The notes under the pieces: model-generated
What the model was told of the DNA's origin: nothing
Databases searched by the model: none
The model's input: only the letters and a program-made list of their open reading frames with translations
Translations under genes and position numbers: made by a program
Shown here: piece by piece, positions 1 through 7,729 of the stretch
Layout: each line of letters opens with the position of its first letter
Position numbering within the stretch: the first letter of the stretch is position 1
Assembly: GCA_947184155.2 (NCBI GenBank)
Contig: CAMXCT020006582.1
Coordinates: 263,001 to 327,000, forward strand
Reading direction: 5' to 3'
Source of the DNA: Cladocopium goreaui
Taxonomy: Eukaryota; Sar; Dinophyceae; Suessiales; Symbiodiniaceae
DNA length: 64,000 bases

Positions 1-8
1 TGTGTGTG

Positions 9-127
9 TGTGGGTAAATTATAATAATTCACTAACCTGAAATCTTGGGCCATTTGGGGATGATTCCCCGCAATCTAACCATGATTTCCAGGGTTCGGTC
101 GCAGTGAGGTCGCTATAATTTACCCAG
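9..127. repeat. Inverted-repeat element, family IV (copy 1)
   Basis: A short MITE-like element. Its left end, beginning TGGGTAAATTATAATAATTC, is matched by the reverse complement ATAATTTACCCA at its right end. A second copy in opposite orientation lies at 55980-56075 and shares the inner words for 'cattaacc', 'catccccaaatgg' and 'aatcatgg'. No coding capacity. Confidence 0.7.
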
Positions 128-330
128 ATATAGATATATATATATATTTACATATATATATATGGGTAGAAATGGATTATGATGGATCTATAGTATATAT
201 ATATATATACCAATGGATTGTGATGGATTTGGATGGATGAAATTATAATGGATACAAATATCAGAAGCGAAATGTGAATGAAATTGAGACACCACACCAG
301 GACCACCGGAGCCCAAGGCGCCGTACTCAC

Positions 331-366
331 GAAGCGTAGTACACTGAGGGCTTGCCGCCGGTCCTT
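331..366 (-). CDS. Candidate exon of minus-strand gene
   Basis: On the minus strand a short open stretch encodes roughly DRRQALSVLRF. It lies between an AAG|G acceptor and a textbook GTGAGT donor. It sits about 400 bp downstream of the better-supported exon at 763-906 and could be the next exon of the same gene. The product is not recognised. Confidence 0.3.
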
Positions 367-762
367 CACATATCTCCGCGTGGCCCAAGTGTTACGAAGC
401 GCCTTCCAGGCCTGGTGCTGATGACCTCACAGGGCGAAGCTGGCAAGCTTTGAATCTGATGGCCTGGTGACCTGGTGGTGATGTTAATTTATCATAATAT
501 AAAGTAAGTAACCAGCAGATAGAAAATTCAGGATTATTCTATCTGCTGGTTACTAACTATAAAGTATGTTGATCAATCAATTTGTCATCATTCATCCTAA
601 TTTATCCATCATCAATGAACTATCCATAAACTATCCAATGCCACAATGCATAAAATCCATTAAAACCATTTGTCATCAAACTTTGCCTCCATTCCCCAAG
701 AAGATCCATACCAGAAACCTCCACATCTTATCATTGTTCATCCCATCATCAGTGTCGATCAC

Positions 763-906
763 CTCCCCTAGCGCCACGTGCACATCTTCGTAGTGGATCA
801 GCTTCCCCGTGTGCGTCGTGGGAAAGCGGCAGGACAAAGGACATCTCACGGCCAGGTCCCGCAAGGCCTTGCGCTGCTTGAAGATGGGAGATGATGCTCT
901 CAGCAC
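763..906 (-). CDS. Exon of an unidentified minus-strand gene
   Basis: A 144-nt open exon of exactly 48 codons, phase 0 at both ends, lies between a CCGCAG acceptor (minus strand) and a GTGATC donor. The peptide has a basic helix (residues 10-20), a Pro-Leu-Ser segment and the motif GKLIHYEDVHVALGE. The last part weakly recalls the stretch after the EF-hand in voltage-gated Ca/Na channel C-termini (Gly-x-Ile-x-(Tyr/Phe)...Val-x-x-Ala-Leu). That resemblance is by eye only. The composition and clean splice edges support coding better than chance, but the family is unknown. Confidence 0.45.
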
Positions 907-941
907 CTGCGGATGCAGATCGAAGTGGCGGATGTAACTAA

Positions 942-1069
942 TGTCAACCCTGGATTAATAAACCCCTAGATTGTTTAATTGGGAGGGTACCATTTAAGCA
1001 TCATATTATGACTATTGGAGGGGTACCCCCCTAATTAATAAACCATGGTTTATTAATCCGGGGTTGACA
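942..1069. repeat. 128-bp terminal-inverted-repeat element
   Basis: Starts TGTCAACCCTGGATTAATAA and ends with a near-perfect reverse complement (TTATTAATCCGGGGTTGACA). The interior carries a second inverted pair around GGGTACC. Looks like a MITE; no ORF. A weaker relative starts near 25117 (gtcaaccccagaaaaataaacc). Confidence 0.75.
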
Positions 1070-1431
1070 CTACCAAAAATAGTGGAAATTATTGGAAATT
1101 GGCTGATTCTGCCAGCAAAAAATGTTTTTTTTGAACCAAAATGGGGGGACCGGTTGGTAAATAGGTATCACTGCAGGACTTGCTGCCCAGGCTTACTCTC
1201 TGTCTGGAACACAAATAGTTTTCATACTGTCGGAGGCAAGGCATATGTAAGTCTGTAGTCTGGCACAAGAGAACATCAGAGTAGGGGATTGAAAGGATGG
1301 AGCAAAGCCATTGGCTAGATAAATATGTCTTTCAGAGAAGCAAATGTTCAGGTTGGAGAAATCGTTGGATTTTCTGCCACCTTTCTTCACCAAACAAAAG
1401 ATATGTCATCTTTGCCAAGGAGCTCCTAGGA

Positions 1432-1566
1432 AGGCTGCGAAGGTGTAGATGCGACCCTTGGTTGATTCCAACTTGGGCAGTGACAGCTGCAGGTCCTCGG
1501 AGAGCCATCCGTGCATCAGCCGCGAGAGCTTCTTGGCCCGCGCAGCGTCCGTCAAGGGACTCACCA
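1432..1566 (-). CDS. Candidate exon of minus-strand gene
   Basis: Minus-strand open stretch with protein-like composition, beginning MVSPLTDAARAKKLSRL and ending near KGRIYTFAAFL. It lies upstream, in transcription order, of the exon at 763-906. It could begin at its own ATG (position 1565) or follow an acceptor just upstream. Candidate donors at the 3' side are GC or GA. Product not recognised. The longer 250-codon frame running through 1332-2084 has repetitive, Pro/Gly/Cys-rich flanks and probably contains only this exon. Confidence 0.35.
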
Positions 1567-1569
1567 TGG

Positions 1570-2658
1570 CTGGCCGCGATATGACACCAGGGGCCAAGGA
1601 TAGCAAATAGCAGCCTCTGTCCCTGGTAGTTGGGCCATGTTCGGCCACCTTTTTTGGGGGGCCCTGGAGGGAGCTTGGAGTTGAACAATCCAATAGCTGA
1701 TGGGGTTGGAACAAGGTGACCAAGTGATGGGGGTGGCACTGCAGCGCTGTGAGGAATCGGTGAGTCCTGGTGACTTCCTCTCTTTGCCAAGAACGGCGGA
1801 CAAGCGAAGCGCCCTAACTTCTGATTCATCATGACATCTGCTCCCCATTCTGTCATCCTGGTTTGCCCAACGCCCATATGGACCGCACCGGGGGCAAATC
1901 CGCTGAAGAGCGCCTGTCGTCCCCCGAGGCTGCAACACAATCTACAGCCACCACAGCATGATCTAATCCAACCTATCAATCTATGTGTGTATGTGGGCTG
2001 TATGCATATGTATGCGTTTAGAGATAATTCATGAAGGATCCCAAATAAGTGAGTTCCAACAAAGGTGCGACGCCTCTGGCCCAAGCTTCTTGAGCAGCCG
2101 TCCCACCTCTACGCAAAATTGGGAACCCGAATGCCCGAAAATGTATGACCATCAACAACCCAAATCAGAGGCAATGCTTGTTGTTCGGAAAGTAATGGCC
2201 ATGGGGGCAGTATGGGCTAGCGGCTAGCAGCAAGTCCCTTCCACCATTTTCAACCCACTCGCCCATTTCTTCTCCGAACTCTGCTGGCCGGTCAGCGGCC
2301 CAGTACCGCCCCGGAAACGCGCGACGATGCGCGATGCTTCGACCCCGGTGCTCGCCATCACTGCGAATGGTGCGCTTCTGGGTGGTTGCCAGGGAGGTCG
2401 GAGAGCGACGGAGCTTCCTGGAGAAGTGGAACTGGGCAGACTTGGGGAAGGCTTAAGCACAAGCCATCCCCAAAATCACCATAAACTGGGTGCGATTTCA
2501 ACCCTCCCCAAACGGTACCTTTATTATTGGGTTTCCCACATTAGTGGGATTTCACCAACAATGGATTGATGTGCCAGGGGAAGATTTGGAGGAAACACCA
2601 TGTTTTATGGCAATAAAAGTGCTCCTGTGAGTTGTCCCTGCAACCGTGTCCGGGAAAC
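1570..2658. other. No supported gene; left flank of retroelement
   Basis: Several overlapping frames exist on both strands, but none shows a domain, a clean exon edge or a consistent frame. A GC-rich stretch at 2280-2460 is open on both strands and could hide an exon. The retroelement repeat begins after the CA-rich word gggaaacacacac. Confidence 0.4.
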
Positions 2659-2915
2659 ACACACTTTGGTAAACTCCATAATGGAGAGGGTGAAATGAGA
2701 TGAAATGATAACCGTCATGTCGTGTTGTTACATTAGCATGTCATGTCATGTCATGTCATGACATGTCGGCTTGGGTGGTTTTTGGCTTGGCCACCTTGCC
2801 ATTTCGGATGCAGGTACGTTTTCACGACGACATAGATGGGTCTTCGTTGGCCCGTGCCATCTATGCGTCCACGGGCCCCCTGCTTTTCCCTTTGATTCAG
2901 GGTTTCTCACACACA
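2659..2915 (-). repeat. Pseudo-LTR of Penelope-like element (3' copy)
   Basis: About 257 bp, identical by reading to 10448-10704 at a constant offset of 7789. It contains four CATGT units followed by a mirror ACATGT, and ends in a CA run. Direct repeats of this kind, called pseudo-LTRs, are typical of Penelope-like elements. Relative to the minus-strand coding frames this is the downstream copy. Confidence 0.85.
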
Positions 2916-3211
2916 GCAAGCCACTAGGGCACGATGTTACTGTTCCACTGGTTGCTCCCTTAGATCCAAGGTTTTCACTTAGACGTATATCAAGCCGCTG
3001 AGCACGATTTTTCCAAGAACGACTTCCCTCGGTGTGGTTGTTTTGGACTGAATGTGAGGAAATCACCCCTCAGTGCTGTTGGTCTCGAGTCACATATGTC
3101 GAAAACAGGAGTCAAACAAACCTACTTTTTGAAACTAGACGGATAAAACTGGTGGTTTGAGGTGAGGATATTAGGTATTAAATCAAAGCTCCTACTTGAC
3201 CAAAGAACCAA

Positions 3212-4537
3212 TCAGCAAGTATGCCGAAGCATCTGAGACGCCTTGGCTCGTAGTACTTTCTCGGGATATCCGAGCGATACGTACCTTCGAATTAAGGACT
3301 CAACATCATCTTTTGCTTGTTTACGTGGGTAGCTGTGTCGAGCAGCCAAGCAAATCCGGCTGAATGCTGCTGATAGTTTGTGTTGCTTTGATGCTGCTGA
3401 AGCAAAAGGTTGGAATTGCCAAGTGTTGGTTGGTTGTATGTAGGATAAGGTCTGACGATCAGGGTCGATTGTGCAGCCAAGAAAGGATAGGTCTGGTTCT
3501 TGTTCAAGGAGAACCGGAGGTTCATAGAAAGTGTCTGTGAGAAAGTGCCGGATGCCTGCATGATGTTGTTGTGATTTGTCGATAAGAACAATTCGGTTGT
3601 CAACGTATCTGGTGATATAGATACGGTCAGAGAATTGTTGTAGGAGTAATTGGATTTGTGGCTGTGTGCGCCACTGATGTTCCACATGGCTAACTGTAAT
3701 GTTGGCGAGAACCGGGCTGATTTGATTGCCGATAGCGCTGCCACGTACTTGCTGGAAGGCGTGGTTCATGTGTGTAAAGATTGATGCTTGCAAGGATAGT
3801 TGACAAATGTCATAAATGTCGCCAAATCGGATTTGGTGATGGCTGTTGGCTGCTTTGCGAGGCCGGCCTCGGAACATCCGCAAGGTGTTGTCTGTTTGCC
3901 GAAGATTGACAGTAAACATTGTATTGTGATCAACATGTGGATGTTGTTGTTTGTAGAAGTCAAGGAGTGTTCGTACCGAGTGCATGATGCGCTGTGCTGG
4001 AATAGAAGTGAAAAAGCCGGCAAGGTCTTGATTGTGGACTGTAAGCTCTGCGTCTGGTGGTATGTGTGTGAGGAATCGTTGGAGATTGGAAAAGATCTGT
4101 TGAAGTGACTGAAGACCAAAGGTGTTTGGCATGCAACATTGGAGTAGTTGTTGAAGGATAATGGCTGTGGCTTTGAGGAGTTTTGCGAAAAGAAACCTGC
4201 GATAGTTGATAATAGGTCGAGCTGCAAGAAATTGTTTCTTCTGTTTTAAAAGAACATAGGCCGTGGGGCATTGGTTGGTGCTGCTGCAACCCCACTTGTA
4301 TTTGTGCAACCAAGGTTGGTTGGCAAGTTGTTGGAGAAACTGTGTTGCTTGTGTTGGTGTGAGAGTGGTCTGTGTGTAAACTGTAGTGTCTCCAAAAGTC
4401 CTGCGAAGAACGGTCCAGTAGAGGTATGGACAGAAAACAAAAATGGCTGATGGTGCATGGTCCCGACAGTGGACCACTAGTGATTTGGTGATTGACTTAA
4501 GGTATTTGATGTCACGATACGGACTCTTGTGCGTGTG
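3212..4537 (-). CDS. Reverse transcriptase (Penelope-like)
   Basis: RNA-directed DNA polymerase that would copy the element RNA at the target. The frame is open from 4537 and has no upstream ATG: the apparent start at 4477 is GTG. It therefore looks like the C-terminal part of a larger protein made by frame change from the endonuclease frame. Numbering from 4477: CPYLYW near residue 16, RPIINYRR at 87 (RT motif 2), DLAGFFTSIP at 151 (motif A, catalytic Asp), RGSAIGNQISPVLANI at 245 (motif B), RYVDNR at 290 (motif C) and FLGCTI at 332 (motif D/E). About 85 residues separate motifs A and B, room for the insertion-in-fingers domain shared with telomerase RT. Odd point: motif C reads YVDN, not YxDD, so the second catalytic Asp is Asn. 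The C-terminus is a basic helical thumb-like region. Confidence 0.82.
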   Translation of the reverse strand, partial: HTHKSPYRDIKYLKSITKSLVVHCRDHAPSAIFVFCPYLYWTVLRRTFGDTTVYTQTTLTPTQATQFLQQLANQPWLHKYKWGCSSTNQCPTAYVLLKQKKQFLAARPIINYRRFLFAKLLKATAIILQQLLQCCMPNTFGLQSLQQIFSNLQRFLTHIPPDAELTVHNQDLAGFFTSIPAQRIMHSVRTLLDFYKQQHPHVDHNTMFTVNLRQTDNTLRMFRGRPRKAANSHHQIRFGDIYDICQLSLQASIFTHMNHAFQQVRGSAIGNQISPVLANITVSHVEHQWRTQPQIQLLLQQFSDRIYITRYVDNRIVLIDKSQQHHAGIRHFLTDTFYEPPVLLEQEPDLSFLGCTIDPDRQTLSYIQPTNTWQFQPFASAASKQHKLSAAFSRICLAARHSYPRKQAKDDVESLIRRYVSLGYPEKVLRAKASQMLRHTC

Positions 4538-4540
4538 TCA
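4512..4540 (-). other. +1 frame overlap between endonuclease and RT frames
   Basis: The endonuclease frame stops at TGA 4514-4512. The RT frame becomes open just after a TGA at 4540-4538. Any join must occur in the roughly 25 nt between, and requires skipping one base (+1). Protein similarity to RT-associated sequence seems to continue smoothly (SPYRDIKYLK, then VHCRDHAP). This could be a programmed shift, a one-base indel in this copy, or a sequencing error. Confidence 0.6.
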
Positions 4541-5993
4541 AGTGCTGTGTCCACTGCTCATGTACATGTTGGTGCCAATGTATCCAATGTTCATAGGTGA
4601 TGTTGAAGAGACTGTGGTGTTGAAGCCAGCGTTGTAATGTTGGCCATGTGCATTGGATGTAGTGTTGTCTGGTAGGATAGACCTGCGTGCCGGCATGTGT
4701 GGATAAGAATTGTTGGAGGCGGAATGGAATGGTTAGATGTCCTGCTGGACTGGCAATGTGTGGGGAATTGTCGAGTGTAGTGGTGAGGAGTTGCGGGTGC
4801 TGTGTTGTGATCTGGTGACATAAGCATGCTGGAGGAATATGCCACTGAAATTGTCTCATCCAACTGAAGTGAGAGAATAGTGCTTGTTTCAGTGTTGTGT
4901 GTTTGCCTGCTGTAATGTTGCATTTTGGCACGTGGAAGGGTGGTAGCCACGGTTTTTGTTGTCTGGCTAATTGGCGAAGCCAGATGCGTGTCTGTGTTGC
5001 AAAGGTTGTGTGACAAAGAAGTGGTAAAATTAATGGTCGTGGAGTGGGTGGTAGTGGTAGTTGTCGAAATTGTATGGCTGACTTGATAAGGCTGCGTACA
5101 CGGGTGCGTGGTGGGTCATCCATTTGGTTGGCCAGTTTGTAAAGAGCAAAAAGGTGATTGGAGTGGGTGGAACTGGATCGAATGTGGCGTTGCATGTCAA
5201 ATGAGCGTTGGCTCTGTTCAGCAAGAATGTGGAGTTGAACCCAAGCTGTGGTGTGCTTGGAAAGATTGTGGTCGTAAAATTGGAAAACTTGTTGATACAT
5301 CAATCGTCGTCGAAGCTGAGCGTAGAGCCGGTTTCCGATTCCCAAATAAGTGGTGCGTAGTGCTTGTCGTAAGTGTGGTGTTGAATGTTGTTTTGTGACT
5401 TGTCGTTGTAGGATAAACGGGTAGTTGAGTGGTGGACGCCACTTTTGGATGATGTAGCTTTCCAGCGTTCGTGTTTGTAATGTTGTGTTGGTGTGTAGTA
5501 ACGGCAATGCGACAAATTGATAATAGTTGTTTTGGCTGCAAAACCAATGGAGTGCCAATTCGCATGACACCGGTTGTGCTTGTTTTAATTGTCTCAGCTT
5601 GCGTTGTCTGGTGTTCTGACGATCGTGTAGCGTGTGTATGGTGCTGCCAATGTAGTGTTCTGTGCTGGAAAGACGAATGTTGAGTCCCGATATGACAATT
5701 GCATGAAGAAGTATATATACAGTGTTGGATTGACAGAACATTTGTTGCAACTGTACAAAAGTGCGAACAGACTTCAAACATGTTCTGTCAAATCTCCGAT
5801 TCCATTTTCGACATGGTTGTTTATGAGACTGGTGAGTACACCAATGAAGAAAACAAAAACCAACTGCAACACGTAGGTATGTTCGAAAAGCAACAGTGTC
5901 ATAAAAATCATCAGGTGGAAAATGTTGCAAGAATCCGAGAAACGCAACGCATGCCGCCGAAAACTGTACATGAGTCGGATCGCCGCGATCTAG
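4512..5993 (-). CDS. GIY-YIG endonuclease with CxC linker (PLE)
   Basis: Nicking endonuclease of a Penelope-like element, fused N-terminal to the RT in this architecture. The frame is in the same register as the preceding protein, directly after its UGA. It has no convincing ATG of its own (the position at 5930 is TTG), so read-through or an internal start is needed. Numbering from 5930: VYILLH at 71 stands for the GIY element, YIGST at 93 for YIG, a following Arg cluster at 104-113 and LESYI at 156 supply the catalytic Arg and Glu, and KWRPPLNYP at 163 the conserved end of the fold. CLC at 369-371, followed by AGHLTIPF at 396, matches the CxC linker described for N-terminal-endonuclease PLEs. 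I do not see a clear CCHH zinc set before the domain, a feature reported absent in the Chlamys branch. Confidence 0.75.
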   Translation of the reverse strand, partial: LDRGDPTHVQFSAACVAFLGFLQHFPPDDFYDTVAFRTYLRVAVGFCFLHWCTHQSHKQPCRKWNRRFDRTCLKSVRTFVQLQQMFCQSNTVYILLHAIVISGLNIRLSSTEHYIGSTIHTLHDRQNTRQRKLRQLKQAQPVSCELALHWFCSQNNYYQFVALPLLHTNTTLQTRTLESYIIQKWRPPLNYPFILQRQVTKQHSTPHLRQALRTTYLGIGNRLYAQLRRRLMYQQVFQFYDHNLSKHTTAWVQLHILAEQSQRSFDMQRHIRSSSTHSNHLFALYKLANQMDDPPRTRVRSLIKSAIQFRQLPLPPTPRPLILPLLCHTTFATQTRIWLRQLARQQKPWLPPFHVPKCNITAGKHTTLKQALFSHFSWMRQFQWHIPPACLCHQITTQHPQLLTTTLDNSPHIASPAGHLTIPFRLQQFLSTHAGTQVYPTRQHYIQCTWPTLQRWLQHHSLFNITYEHWIHWHQHVHEQWTQHLTHAQESVS

Positions 5994-5999
5994 TCACTC
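5994..5999 (-). promoter_or_regulatory. In-frame UGA in UGA-CUAG context
   Basis: The minus strand reads CTC GAG TGA CTA GAT. The stop is followed directly by CUAG, the context known in some animal genes and viruses to give efficient stop-codon read-through. The frame continues open for another 493 codons through the GIY-YIG domain. A 7-bp inverted pair (GTCACTC/GAGTGAC) overlaps the stop. Function as a recoding site is inferred. Confidence 0.5.
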
Positions 6000-7241
6000 G
6001 AGTTGAGTGACCGCAAACAGCAGCAGCTTGTAGAGCTCCTCATTGCGCGCCTTTGCCGCCAGTGCCACTGGTAAACCAAGCGATGCTGCTTTGTCTGCAA
6101 ACGTGCTTTGCTCTGCTTTTGGAATTTTCTTCATGAGTTGATGCAATGTACTCAATGCCTCCTGAAGGGCTGCCTGGTGTTGTTTTGGAACTGGCTGTTT
6201 TTTAATCCAAGCGTCCACTGTTTTTGTTGCCATTGTATGTGGTGCGGCTGTGGTGAAAGGACGTGTGGTGTTTGTGCCTGGTAGATTGTGGATGCTGTCC
6301 TGTAGGTCGGTGATTGTGGTTTGTGGAGGAGTGTCACTTGCACTGCGAGGAGTGGCGGTGTGTGCTGAAGTAGTAGTGTTGTCAGCAGTGCGTGCTTTGA
6401 TGCCCATGTCCTGTAATGTTCTTGGTTTCTTGGTAGCTGGTTGTGTGACCTTGGTTGCTGGTGCTGTTCGTTTGTTAGGTGCGGTTGGTGGCGTGCGTGG
6501 TTCGTGGTTGGTTGGTGGTGTTGGTAGGGCTGGCTCGTGTGTGAGATCTTGTTCTTGCGTTTCGGCAACCGGAAGCTGGTTGTTGGATGTGGTGTGACCT
6601 ACTTGTGCTTGAAGCTGTTGTTCAAGTGCTCGAATCTTGGCTTGGGCATCTTGGAGGCTGGTGTTGGTGAACTGGCGGAAGTAATCCATGGTTCCGTTGA
6701 CCAAGTGATGGATTTTTGTTTTCTTCAACTGGTTTGGGTCTGGATCAGTGATTGTGATGCCTTGTTGATCACAGTATGCTGCTGCTACATCATCAAGGTC
6801 GATGTGCTCATCACGAAGTTTGACGGAAAGGTGATGAAAAAATATGGATTCTTTGATGCTGCGGGCAAACACTATTGATGTGAATTTCCCGTTGGCTAAG
6901 GCGCGTAGGTTCCAATTGGACCATCCCATGTATGCCAATTCATGTAGGTGGACACTTTCGATGGGTCGGCCTGCAAGTTGGTACCTTTGACTCCAGGCTG
7001 TGGCTGTGACTTGGCGTGGAAACGTCAAGCCATACTGGTGTTTGGTGTCAAAATGTTCATTGTCTGGCTGAAAACTGCTCGGTAAGTTGCGGTCGTACCG
7101 CTTTGTGCCTTGTGGGCTGGGTGGTTCGTTCCACTGCTGGTGTTGTGTGTGTGCTTGATATGCTCTTGGTGGTGTGTTGACTTGGTACTGTTTCGAATGC
7201 CAAGAATCATACGGTCCCATGCTGCCGCGCCACGAGGTCAT
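5994..7241 (-). CDS. Accessory protein of the retroelement (ORF B)
   Basis: A 415-codon frame from the ATG at 7241 (MTSWRGSMGPYDSW). Codons upstream to 7391 are open but look like a low-complexity leader and lack an ATG. The N-terminal 100 residues are Gln/Tyr-rich. A compact region follows (WSNWNLRALANGKF to DDVAAAYCDQQG, about residues 115-175), then a coiled-coil-like helix (DAQAKIRALEQQLQAQ) and a long Thr/Pro-rich disordered linker. A helical C-terminal block (HQAALQEALSTLHQLMKK to LYKLLLFAVTQLE) ends the frame. It may be an RNA-binding or assembly partner by analogy with retroelement first ORFs, but I recognise no family. It shares register with the endonuclease and ends in UGA-CUAG. 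Confidence 0.6.
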   Translation of the reverse strand: MTSWRGSMGPYDSWHSKQYQVNTPPRAYQAHTQHQQWNEPPSPQGTKRYDRNLPSSFQPDNEHFDTKHQYGLTFPRQVTATAWSQRYQLAGRPIESVHLHELAYMGWSNWNLRALANGKFTSIVFARSIKESIFFHHLSVKLRDEHIDLDDVAAAYCDQQGITITDPDPNQLKKTKIHHLVNGTMDYFRQFTNTSLQDAQAKIRALEQQLQAQVGHTTSNNQLPVAETQEQDLTHEPALPTPPTNHEPRTPPTAPNKRTAPATKVTQPATKKPRTLQDMGIKARTADNTTTSAHTATPRSASDTPPQTTITDLQDSIHNLPGTNTTRPFTTAAPHTMATKTVDAWIKKQPVPKQHQAALQEALSTLHQLMKKIPKAEQSTFADKAASLGLPVALAAKARNEELYKLLLFAVTQLE

Positions 7242-7729
7242 GGTTGCACTCGAACAACGAAGAAACGTGAAGGTGTCCTGATGATCGCTACAATATCTAC
7301 TTTTTTGAGCACGAGGATTGCTATCAGAAACAATTCTGAAACAGAGATTGCTATCAGAGATAAAATCCAAACAAATCCAAACAAAATCCAAACAAATCCA
7401 AACAAAATTGTATTAGGCAATGAGGATTTGATGACATCAACGATGTTAACGCATGTGAATTTTTGAATTACAATGGTTGACGACATGTCGGCAAAACCCT
7501 TCAAACAATTGCAAACGGCTTGGTGGAAGTACACTGTACATCGGCTCTTTTTTTGCTGGTTCCGCTGATATGTTCTATGCCACGTGTCACTGGGAAGATT
7601 TCAAATAGGATATTATTTATATCACAAGGACACATTATATTTGCAGGAAGGTGGAGATTCTCTAGAAATAGTAAATTCGATAAAAATAGCATATCATATT
7701 ATAGTATAAATGGAGGTGAAACTGACGCG
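7242..7729 (-). other. Spacer between element ORFs A and B
   Basis: No plausible gene. On the + strand it contains a tandem AATCCAAACAA run (7366-7410) and repeated 'attgctatcaga' words (7318, 7351). It would be the leader of ORF B if the proteins are made from separate messages. Confidence 0.5.

Noticed and set aside
1332-2084. 250-codon minus-strand frame as one gene
   Set aside because: Only the part at 1432-1566 looks coding; the rest is biased and lacks a domain.
2659-2915. Hammerhead ribozyme in the pseudo-LTR
   Set aside because: I did not see the CUGAUGA...GAAA core in the element orientation; N-terminal-endonuclease PLEs are reported to lack it.
3292-5781. Other frames overlapping the RT and endonuclease
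   Set aside because: Shadows in other registers, Ser/Thr/His-rich, without motifs.
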